From positions 1 through 64,000 of the forward strand of contig JANQLU010000064.1 in assembly GCA_028280445.1 (NCBI GenBank): a stretch of 64,000 nt of DNA, in the 5' to 3' direction. This stretch comes from Pirellulaceae bacterium (GTDB taxonomy: Bacteria > Planctomycetota > Planctomycetia > Pirellulales > Pirellulaceae). The first letter of the stretch is position 1, and every line of letters starts with the position of its first letter. A program made the translations under genes and the position numbers. Under the pieces are notes generated by a model, which worked only from the letters and a program-made list of their open reading frames with translations, searched no databases and had not been told where the DNA came from. Shown here piece after piece: positions 1-7,378 of this stretch.

Positions 1-205
1 GAAGAGCTTTTTTGTCACGACAAAATAGGTAAGAAAGGAAGAATCCCCTCCTGGTGGGACAGTATTTAACGTTCGTGACACTAGCGCCTTGCCGCTCACA
101 GGATCAGGCTTCTGCCGAGCCGCATGGACATTGGAAATCACTATCCAGCGCAATACGAAACTGGCTCGGCGGGAGCCTCGCCCTCCCGAGCACTGTTGCC
201 AAGTT
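1..205. repeat. Left-edge intergenic DNA with palindromic half-repeats
   Basis: No gene is seen. Positions 80-99 hold one arm of the GCTAGCGCC-type palindrome that occurs intact around 4236, 32617, 52121 and 54429. Positions 163-190 hold the GAGCCTCGCCCTCCC palindrome family, also at 4107, 32569 and 49706. They are REP-like intergenic repeats; a role in transcription ending or nucleoid binding would be inference. Confidence 0.6.
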
Positions 206-1159
206 TCAATCTGCGAATGGATCGGAATCCTCGTCGGTTTGGGCAACGGTTCCGGGACGTGTTGTGATCGGCACAAACATCAATCGATAACCAAATGACC
301 TGGTCATCATGACGAGCGCGGCAAATCCAAATGCGTTGAAGGCAGAATTCACAACCAACAAACCAAAGACTTCAGGTGGCGCAGGGCCAGCGGAAAATGC
401 TCCGATCAGTAAAAACGCGATGATGGGTAACAGCCAATAAACCACGACGACAATCCAAAATGTCGCGTAGTTAATTTTCAGGCGGAGTCCCAAAATAAAA
501 ATCGGTAAGTGGATCAGACCGCTGACGAACAGCCAGATACTTAAACTCATCAATGACTGCTGAACGAACGGGAAGCCAATGCCATTGATGCTGCTGCGGT
601 CCTGATAAAAATTGGTCAGTCCGACTACGATTCCAAAGAATATGCCGATCCCAATCATGAAAGCGAATATCTTGGTAATCGAAAATGGAAATCGTTCCAA
701 CAGATGCACGTCAGTACAAGTCAATCGCCAACCTGCTAAAACTCGCATAAGAACTAATGGGAAAGTAACAATCAGCAGCGACAAACCGATCAGCAAGGGT
801 GGCAGCAACAATAAGTCCAACGAGAAACTGGATGATTCGGCCACCAAATTCGGGACGGAACAACTGGCCAGATAAAGTGCGATCAAAACAATTTGATAAA
901 TAACTTGTTGGGACAGCAATGAAATCGCCAGCGCAAAAAATATCATGCCAACAAAAATGGTAACCATCAGTGGTGGCAAAATGTAAGCCAGCGAATCGAA
1001 ACCCAAAGTGGTGCGTTGCAGGACGAAAAAGACGGCAGCGACGAACAAAAAATAGCCGCCCGCGACCATGACCAAACCGAATGGCATACGCTGGTCGGGT
1101 TGATATATTGCAACCCGCTTTATCCAATCCTTCGATTTTTGAGTTCTGTTGTCGTCCAC
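206..1159 (-). CDS. Multi-pass inner-membrane protein of unknown function
   Basis: The 317-residue product has a charged N-terminus (about residues 1-25) followed by roughly eight hydrophobic segments, and ends in an acidic tail (TDEDSDPFAD). No catalytic motif or family signature is recognised. It starts at GTG (1159) 61 bp after the ATP-grasp gene on the same strand, so it is probably the last gene of a three-gene unit with the metallopeptidase and the ATP-grasp enzyme. The alternating long hydrophobic stretches and the TM-poor loop containing LTCTDVHLLERF suggest an integral membrane protein rather than a lipoprotein. Function unknown. Confidence 0.75.
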   Translation of the reverse strand: MDDNRTQKSKDWIKRVAIYQPDQRMPFGLVMVAGGYFLFVAAVFFVLQRTTLGFDSLAYILPPLMVTIFVGMIFFALAISLLSQQVIYQIVLIALYLASCSVPNLVAESSSFSLDLLLLPPLLIGLSLLIVTFPLVLMRVLAGWRLTCTDVHLLERFPFSITKIFAFMIGIGIFFGIVVGLTNFYQDRSSINGIGFPFVQQSLMSLSIWLFVSGLIHLPIFILGLRLKINYATFWIVVVVYWLLPIIAFLLIGAFSAGPAPPEVFGLLVVNSAFNAFGFAALVMMTRSFGYRLMFVPITTRPGTVAQTDEDSDPFAD

Positions 1160-1220
1160 CAGATTTCGAATATCGTTTGTTTTGTAGAAAGAGAATTTTG
1201 TAGCAAGTTGTTATTCGATT

Positions 1221-2249
1221 TTAAACCAGCCGCCACTCCGCCTGGTAATTTAATCCGAGTGTCATAATTTTTTGTAACAATTGGTCGTAGGAGATTCCGA
1301 CTTTTTCTGCGGATTCGGCAAAGTCTTCACCGAACGAGAGGTTGGGGTTCGGGTTAGCCTCCAATACGTACACTTCGCCTTTTTCACTGAGTCTCAAATC
1401 CATGCGGGCATAACCGCTGAGGCTCAATGCTTTGTAAATTCGCTTGCAAGTTGTTTTGATCTTTGATTCGATCGCGGGCTCCAGGTCTTCGGCTTGGAGT
1501 GTGTCGATTCCCAGTTTTTTCTGATATTGAATATCCCATTTGACACGTGCGGTTGCGATTTGAGGCATGCCTTCGGGTGCATTTCGAAAAACCATCTCCC
1601 AAACGGGCAGCACAGTCAGGCGTCGGTTTCCCAAGACTCCGACGTACAATTCGCGACCCTCGATGTACCGTTCGACCATGGCATCGGTTTCCAATTCGTC
1701 GTGAACAAATGCAATGCGGTCCAACATTTTTTCGTCGTCGTGGACAACGGACGATTGCGTAATCCCTAGTGAGGCATCTTCTGAAACGCTTTTGACCAAC
1801 AGCGGAAACTCCAACGCCTTGGGCCGTTTCGGTTTTTTGCCGCGCGGAAAGACCTGGAATCGAGGAGTTCGAATCCGATGGTACGACAGTACTTTTTTGG
1901 CCAAGGGTTTGTCGCTGGCCAACAGCAACCCCCGCGGGTTACAACCAGTATAGTGCTGTTTCATGAGTTCGAGATAGCTGACGACATGGTGGTCGTAAAC
2001 TCCAACGCCATGAAATTCTTCGAGCAAATTGAAAGCCAGATTTGGATGCCAATTGACAATGGCACGTCGAATCACACCCAAGTCATCACTGACTCCCAAC
2101 GGCATGACTTCATGGCCCAAGGCACGGAGAGTGTTGACAACGTCGTATTCCGTTTTCCATTCCAGGATTTCCTCTTCGGAATACCCTTCGGTCGAATCGG
2201 GGGGAACCAGCGACTGGTGCATCAAAACGAGAATACGCTGTTTCTTCAT
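1221..2249 (-). CDS. D-alanine--D-alanine ligase-like ATP-grasp protein
   Basis: The 342-residue protein has the ATP-grasp plan: an N-terminal Rossmann-like part (RILVLMHQSLVPP), a central nucleotide-binding part (FPLLVKSVSEDASLGI, then MVERYIEGRELYVGVLG) and a C-terminal metal site (YARMDLRLSEKGEVYVLEANPNPNLS, in which D, E and N are the expected Mg ligands). True Ddl enzymes end in EVNTLPGMT; here it is EANPNPN, so this is more likely an uncharacterised carboxylate-amine ligase that joins peptides or amino acids than the cell-wall Ddl. It lies 33 bp downstream of a HExxH metallopeptidase on the same strand, which suggests a ligase/peptidase pair. The substrate cannot be told from sequence. 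Confidence 0.85.
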   Translation of the reverse strand: MKKQRILVLMHQSLVPPDSTEGYSEEEILEWKTEYDVVNTLRALGHEVMPLGVSDDLGVIRRAIVNWHPNLAFNLLEEFHGVGVYDHHVVSYLELMKQHYTGCNPRGLLLASDKPLAKKVLSYHRIRTPRFQVFPRGKKPKRPKALEFPLLVKSVSEDASLGITQSSVVHDDEKMLDRIAFVHDELETDAMVERYIEGRELYVGVLGNRRLTVLPVWEMVFRNAPEGMPQIATARVKWDIQYQKKLGIDTLQAEDLEPAIESKIKTTCKRIYKALSLSGYARMDLRLSEKGEVYVLEANPNPNLSFGEDFAESAEKVGISYDQLLQKIMTLGLNYQAEWRLV

Positions 2250-2282
2250 CGAACCGAAACCCCGGCACAGGCACGTTTGTCT

Positions 2283-3398
2283 TTACAGTGCCACTGGATG
2301 GTGTCCGCCATGCAAGAAATTTACGGTGTGAACTGAAAGCATGACGAGAGCATTTTGCTTGAGCGATTCTTCGTCATCGCCCGCTTTTAAATCTAATTCT
2401 CGGCAGCGATCAATCATTTCTCGAATGACCTGATTTACATTGTAACGGCATTCGCCGGTCCACGTGGCAAGCACACGTGAAAATTCCGTGCGATGTCGCA
2501 TTAAAAAACCTGCGGCAGTTTTTTTGCCTGACGATTTTGGAAACAGCTTCTGCAAGTCGTGATCAAAACAAGTTGGAGTATCGTAGCCGTAGTATTGTCG
2601 TTTGGTGGTGTAGTGTTCGCCAAGCGTTTTTTTGATTCGATGAACAGGGTCAATTCGTCGACGAGATTTAATCGGCGGAGTTTGTTGGCCAATTTCCGAC
2701 ATAATCTCATCGATATATTCCAATTTTTTGAGCGCCGGCCATGATTGGTAAACCGAACGCCAGCGAGAACGAGGTTTTAGCCAGACGGCAAATGTTTCCG
2801 CAAAATCTTCAGAGGGGTGGCTTTGTGCGTACCAGGGTTCGAGGTGATGAACGTAATCGCGGCTCGTCGGATCGGGACGATAGACTTCGGGATAGGGAGT
2901 GCTGTAGCGGCCAAACAACTCGCGATATTTTTTTCGGCGGTGGAGACGGAACGCAGTGTCAAAGGCGTGGCCTGTTTCGTGTCGCAGGATTTTCAGGCAC
3001 CATTGTCGCGTGCCTCCCTCAACTTCTAACATCTGGTTGCGTTCCAACCGAGACAAACGTGGGTGGGCCAGGTAAAACGGAATGGCGATCCCAGGAATGC
3101 CATCGGGTGAAAACCACTCATCGCTCAGCCAGACATGCGGCCTGAATTTGAGCTTGCGGTGGGCCAACTCCGAGTAAAGTTGGCCAATTGCCCGATGGAG
3201 CACGGGCGTTTCAAGCGATATGCCCAAGTCGCAAATCCTCATTTCCAACAGTTTTTTGTCGTTGTACGAAATCCAAATTGGAATGGTCGACGGCGTTTCT
3301 CCATGTCGCGTTCGCGACTTGCGCTCAATCAGCTTGTTCATGTCAACCTGAGGGCGGCCATAAGACTTTCGATTGACTTGTGGGTTGGAAACTGACAT
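2283..3398 (-). CDS. Putative zinc metallopeptidase (HETGH)
   Basis: A 371-residue protein with no signal peptide. Around residues 138-150 it carries LRHETGHAFDTAF, the HExxH zinc-protease signature, and about 70 residues later SEDFAETFAVWL, where an acidic residue can be the third zinc ligand. This arrangement fits the putative zinc-binding metallopeptidase (Peptidase_Mx-like) group. It opens a same-strand run with the ATP-grasp gene (33 bp gap) and the membrane protein. The C-terminal third (RHRTEFSRVLATWTGECRYNVNQVIREMIDRC) is helical and typical of this group. Cytoplasmic location and processing of an ATP-grasp-made peptide are inferences from context. Confidence 0.75.
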   Translation of the reverse strand: MSVSNPQVNRKSYGRPQVDMNKLIERKSRTRHGETPSTIPIWISYNDKKLLEMRICDLGISLETPVLHRAIGQLYSELAHRKLKFRPHVWLSDEWFSPDGIPGIAIPFYLAHPRLSRLERNQMLEVEGGTRQWCLKILRHETGHAFDTAFRLHRRKKYRELFGRYSTPYPEVYRPDPTSRDYVHHLEPWYAQSHPSEDFAETFAVWLKPRSRWRSVYQSWPALKKLEYIDEIMSEIGQQTPPIKSRRRIDPVHRIKKTLGEHYTTKRQYYGYDTPTCFDHDLQKLFPKSSGKKTAAGFLMRHRTEFSRVLATWTGECRYNVNQVIREMIDRCRELDLKAGDDEESLKQNALVMLSVHTVNFLHGGHHPVAL

Positions 3399-3853
3399 CG
3401 ACTAACACGTAATTTACGACATTGAGACTTGGCGATTTTATCGAAATCGCATGTTTTGGAGAATACACTTTTTTAAAAATGTTTTGTTGAAAATGTTTTG
3501 CCAAACAAACTTAGCCCACTCAGGATGTTGCATCAAACAAAAATCGCAACGCGAAGCGTAAGAGGAGATTTTATAGTTTGCCGTAGGGCCGGTTCCTTCC
3601 GGCCGTTTGTTAGATTGGCCGGTAGGAACCGGCCCTACATATTACTGAGCCTTCGCGGGTGCCACTTAACGCTGGTAACGAAAAATAGCTTCCCGGTTTT
3701 TGGGCGATTTTCGTTGTTGCGTCGTTGGTTTCTTAAGTTTGGGGGGTCGATTGCGTGCCACTGGCCCCAGCCAGTGGTTGCGGTTTCCTTGGCTTCAAGC
3801 ACTGAGATCAAATTCAATTCATGACGTTTTTGTCGGTGGTTTGATACCCCCAG

Positions 3854-3958
3854 CACTGGCTCCGCCAGTGATTTGCACATTGACTCACGTTTTTTTTGTT
3901 CATTGAAGTACTTACCAACCGCTATCGAACCACATCATTGGCGGAGCCAGTGGCACCC
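3854..3958 (+). mobile_element. MITE-like element, copy 1
   Basis: About 105 bp bounded by inverted CACTGGC...GCCAGTG ends. The interior contains TTGAAGTACTTA (3903-3914) and AACCGCTAT (3917-3925), which recur in the same order and spacing at 35376-35398. No coding capacity. A non-autonomous element is the likeliest reading; no transposase is seen in the window. Confidence 0.5.
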
Positions 3959-4235
3959 GAAATGGGAGTTTCAGGTCCAAAATCTTAATGACATCGTCCG
4001 ACAAACGGCCGGTGGGAACCGGCCCTACTCGATTTGTCCTGCACGTTTGTATCTTAATCATTTTTGCAGGGTTTGGGTGAAAGCAACCGGGAGGGTGAAA
4101 ACAACTGGGAGGGCGAGGCTCCTGCCGAGCCGCACGTGCGCGATGTCTTGGGACGAACTCTCATCCATTGCAAAGCCATCGTGAGCGACAAAAGACTAGG
4201 CAGCGTTGATTAAATCGGAAAGCTGTGAGTTTGAT

Positions 4236-4301
4236 GTGAGCGGCAAGGCGCTAGCCGCCGGTATTTGAGGGTTCACCGGCGGCTAGCGCCTTGCCGCTCA
4301 C
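4236..4301. repeat. 27-bp perfect inverted repeat (GCTAGC family)
   Basis: Arms 4236-4262 and 4275-4301 are exact reverse complements, each holding AAGGCGCTAGCCGCCGG or its complement, separated by 12 bases. The same palindrome occurs at 32617-32684, 52121-52192 and 54429-54498, always between genes. Confidence 0.85.
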
Positions 4302-4406
4302 GGGATCTGGCTTCTGCCGAGCCACGTGCGATATCTTGCAATGAGTGGACGGCAAACAATTTTGGAATTGCGTTGTTGATTTTCTTGACTCATCCCAAGG
4401 ATTAAA

Positions 4407-6338
4407 TCAATAACGCTTGAGGCAATCCAGCCAAACGGCTAATGTTTCGTACAGCTCTTTGGTGCTGCCGATTTTTGTGTGGACCACTGGGATTTTAGCG
4501 GCGGACATCCTGGTTTGAATCGTTTTGCCGTTTTTGTCTTTGTCTTTTTCGACAAATGAGCCTGCGAAAACAGTCAGACGATTCACGGGACTGGCTGCGA
4601 TTCGTCCAACTCGTCGCGGCAACGATGCATTGATCATCGCCAATCCGCGAATCTGATCGCGATTGGAAAACGCGGTCGTTGCGGCCATCGACCCTCCCGA
4701 ACCGCTGCCAGCGATGGCGACGCGAGCATCGTCGAATTTGTGTGACAAACGCAGTTGATCGATCGCTTTTTGAACAAAATCGGCTTCGTCCGGTCGCCAT
4801 TTTTGTTTATCTGCCGATTGTGGAAACAGCAAAATAAAATTGTGCTTTTGACAAACTGCTTCCCAATTTTTGACGACGTCTTTGAATTCGAATTCGCCCG
4901 GTCGAGGAATCCAGACCAATAGTCCCGGAGCTGAACGAAATTGCGTTTCGGGGACGTATGCATGGCAAGTGTTGGGTTCTTCGGGAACTTTGACTTCAAC
5001 GATACCGGTTTGATAATCAGGTTTGCCGTCGATTTTCGTTTCGGCTGCGAATGACGCCGGGAGTGCGGGGTCAACGGCTACCGATTTCAAAGTCGAACGA
5101 ATCGATTTGCCGTCACGGACAACTTCGATTGCAACTTCGTCGCCGATTTTCGAACCGATGATCCAATTTTCAATGGCTTGTTCAACATTTTTGTCACCGG
5201 CAAACGTGGTGATGATGTCGCCGTTTTTCAGCGCGGCTTTGGCGGCCGGCGACTGGTCAAAAACATGTCGGATCGGCAAACCGCTATCTGTCTTTGTTCC
5301 CAGCAACAGACCCAGGTAAGGTTGTTGATAGGGATCAATTTTTTGAGCCAAGGTAACCGTGAATTCCATTTCTTTTCCGTCGCGATCGATAGTGACCGCA
5401 ACGGAGTCTCCGGCGTAATACGGACCGACGGCGTGTCGCAATTCCGCTTGCCGACGGATATTTTTACCAGCGAATTTGACAATAGTATCGCCCGAACGGA
5501 TGCCCGCTTTGGCAGCCGGTGAAGTACCACCCATGGCTGCAATTTTTGCTGGATCGGCGTAAATGTTTCGTCCCGCGAACGAAATGCCGAGCAAGCCGGG
5601 ATACAGATCTTTCCCTTTTTTCATAGTTGGCAAACGTTTTACGATTTCATCCATGGGAACTGCAAATCCAATCCCGGAGTCGTACCAATCCGATCCCGCG
5701 GTGGGGCCGGCGCCGCGTGTTGAAAGCGGAGTGAGGATGCCGATGACGTTGCCGTCGATATCGATCAATGCACCGCCGTAATTGTTCGGCGAAATTTTTG
5801 CATCCGTTTGGATCGCTTTTCCCCAGATTCGATTCGTGGCACTCACGATGCCGACCGAAATATTAGTCGATGATGGGTCAAACGTTCGTCCGACAGCGAT
5901 CGCCCAATTGCCAACTTTGAGCTTGTCGCGGCCAACAAATTTTGGCACGGTCAATTTTTCTTTCGTATCAACTTTGAGCAGTGTCAAGTTGCGGGAAAGA
6001 TCGCGGGCAACAATTTCGCAGGCGGCCCGTTTTCCATCGGCAAGTTTGACAAAGATCGATGTTGGTTTGTGAACAAAATTGTAACTGCTCGAAATCAGGT
6101 AACCGTCAGCGTCGATCACCAATGCCGTTGACGGTCCGACGCTGGCTGTTTTGTCGCCAATGCGGTCCAAACCTCCGATGGATTCGATTTGCAAAACCGA
6201 TTTGTCAACTTTGGCGATGGCGGCATTGATCGCCTCTTCTTCGAGTTGCTCGATGTCTTGTGCGTTGACGGAAACAGCCGTCAGCATCAACAACCATGCG
6301 GTGACAAACGCGGCAATTTTATTTGTGAATTGGGTCAT
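4407..6338 (-). CDS. HtrA-like pseudoprotease with two PDZ domains and a C-terminal esterase-like domain
   Basis: The 643-residue protein has a signal peptide (to VNAQ, about residue 27), a trypsin-fold domain (about 35-240), two PDZ domains (about 250-330 and 340-420) and an alpha/beta-hydrolase-like C-terminus (about 450-643, with AGSGSGGSMA as a nucleophile-elbow candidate). The protease triad is missing at every position: ISSSYNFV stands where TN.HVV is expected (His lost), DLSRNLTLLKV where D...DLALLKV is expected (Asp to Asn), and PNNYGGAL where GNSGGP is expected (Ser to Tyr). It is the last of three consecutive HtrA-fold genes, 8 bp after the previous one. Likely a periplasmic binding or scaffold protein rather than a protease; whether the esterase part is active is open. 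Confidence 0.85.
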   Translation of the reverse strand: MTQFTNKIAAFVTAWLLMLTAVSVNAQDIEQLEEEAINAAIAKVDKSVLQIESIGGLDRIGDKTASVGPSTALVIDADGYLISSSYNFVHKPTSIFVKLADGKRAACEIVARDLSRNLTLLKVDTKEKLTVPKFVGRDKLKVGNWAIAVGRTFDPSSTNISVGIVSATNRIWGKAIQTDAKISPNNYGGALIDIDGNVIGILTPLSTRGAGPTAGSDWYDSGIGFAVPMDEIVKRLPTMKKGKDLYPGLLGISFAGRNIYADPAKIAAMGGTSPAAKAGIRSGDTIVKFAGKNIRRQAELRHAVGPYYAGDSVAVTIDRDGKEMEFTVTLAQKIDPYQQPYLGLLLGTKTDSGLPIRHVFDQSPAAKAALKNGDIITTFAGDKNVEQAIENWIIGSKIGDEVAIEVVRDGKSIRSTLKSVAVDPALPASFAAETKIDGKPDYQTGIVEVKVPEEPNTCHAYVPETQFRSAPGLLVWIPRPGEFEFKDVVKNWEAVCQKHNFILLFPQSADKQKWRPDEADFVQKAIDQLRLSHKFDDARVAIAGSGSGGSMAATTAFSNRDQIRGLAMINASLPRRVGRIAASPVNRLTVFAGSFVEKDKDKNGKTIQTRMSAAKIPVVHTKIGSTKELYETLAVWLDCLKRY

Positions 6339-6346
6339 GGTCGAAA

Positions 6347-7375
6347 TTATTTGTTGAGGTCGATTTCAATGTTCAGAAATTTACGACCACGTTGAATGGT
6401 CAATTTGACGGGCGTATCCCGTTCGATGGTTTTCAATTTATTTTCAAGTGCGTTGCGCGAAGTGGTCAATTGACCGGCGGCTTCGATAATCAAATCGTCC
6501 GGACGAATACCGGCTTTGTCGGCCACGGATCCTCGCACCACCCGATCGACAAACGGCGGCGTGTTCGAAACAACATTCGGCAACAGCACGATTCCCATCA
6601 ATTTGACAGTCATCGGTTCGTCCGCCAATTTCGCTTTCGGATCCGCTTGAGCGATAATTTTTCCGGAGCGGATGGCGTCAATGGAGTCGGTTATCTCTGA
6701 AACGGGAATCGCAAAATTCAACCAGATGTTGTTTTTGCTGCTGCGCAGCTCTTTGCCGATGATTGCCGCGAGATTGCCGCGGCGATCGGTGATGGCTCCA
6801 CCGGCGGCACCTGGGTTGTTGGTCATGGCGTCAATCACGTAAACCGAACCTTGATAGTTCGTGTCGAACGCGCCGCGACGGGCGGACAATTTTGTTTTTG
6901 CCGAAACCACGCCAAACTGAACACTAGCCGGTTCGTTGCCGGTTGCGACACCATACAGATTGCTCAAGGCCAGAACTTTGGAGCCGGATCGCAATTTGAC
7001 GGCTTTGTCGAGATTAAAGTAATCGACATTGAGGACTTCGACTTTGAGAATCGCAACTTCTGTTCGCGGGTCGTAGCCTTTGAGTTTCGCGTTGAGTTTT
7101 TGACCGTCGTTGAGCATGACGACGATATCTTCGGCGTCCAGGACATAGCTCCAGGTCGTTAGGATTTCACCGGTTGATGAAATGAAAAATCCACTTTGGT
7201 ACGCTTCGAGCCCCTGGAATCCACCAGCGCCGTAGATTTTTACCATCTTGTTTTGAGCGTCTTCGACAACATTTTTGTAGCTTTTCAGCTGCGCACTGGT
7301 GTCGACGCATATCAAGCAGGCCGCCATCAACGCAATATGAAAGAGCGCCGTCGATTTTTTACGAACTTTGGTCAT
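6347..7375 (-). CDS. HtrA-like pseudoprotease with one PDZ domain
   Basis: The 342-residue product has a signal peptide (to DTSAQ, about residue 29), a trypsin-like fold (about 35-225) and one PDZ domain (about 250-340, FVDRVVRGSVADKAGIRPDD). All three catalytic positions are changed: ILTTWSYVL replaces the TN.HVV box (His to Ser), DPRTEVAILKV has Glu for the catalytic Asp, and NPGAAGGAI has Ala for the nucleophilic Ser. The scaffold around these sites is well kept, which argues for a selected non-proteolytic role rather than decay. It starts 3 bp after the stop of the active HtrA homologue, so both are surely co-transcribed. Probably periplasmic; perhaps a regulatory or substrate-binding partner of that protease. 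Confidence 0.88.
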   Translation of the reverse strand: MTKVRKKSTALFHIALMAACLICVDTSAQLKSYKNVVEDAQNKMVKIYGAGGFQGLEAYQSGFFISSTGEILTTWSYVLDAEDIVVMLNDGQKLNAKLKGYDPRTEVAILKVEVLNVDYFNLDKAVKLRSGSKVLALSNLYGVATGNEPASVQFGVVSAKTKLSARRGAFDTNYQGSVYVIDAMTNNPGAAGGAITDRRGNLAAIIGKELRSSKNNIWLNFAIPVSEITDSIDAIRSGKIIAQADPKAKLADEPMTVKLMGIVLLPNVVSNTPPFVDRVVRGSVADKAGIRPDDLIIEAAGQLTTSRNALENKLKTIERDTPVKLTIQRGRKFLNIEIDLNK

Positions 7376-7378
7376 GTT

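Larger units (their letters stand above)
3399..4406. repeat. 1-kb intergenic region built of palindromic repeats
   Basis: No convincing gene. The region strings together several repeat families: a GGGCCGGTTCC/GGAACCGGCCC pair (3583-3638, half copy 4007-4028), CCACTGGC...GCCAGTGG hairpins (3759-3778, 3854-3870, 3940-3958), a GAGGCTCCTGCCGAGCC arm (4107-4131), and a long GCTAGC-centred inverted repeat (4236-4301). It lies downstream of the HtrA-type operon and upstream of the metallopeptidase gene, so it may contain terminators and a promoter that I cannot pin down. Confidence 0.7.

Noticed and set aside
711..1127. 138-codon minus-strand frame
   Set aside because: Shadow of the membrane protein gene in another frame, rich in Phe/His/Arg without domain logic.
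1867..1878. AGTTCGAATCC resembling a tRNA T-arm
   Set aside because: It lies inside the ATP-grasp gene and no acceptor or anticodon stem surrounds it.
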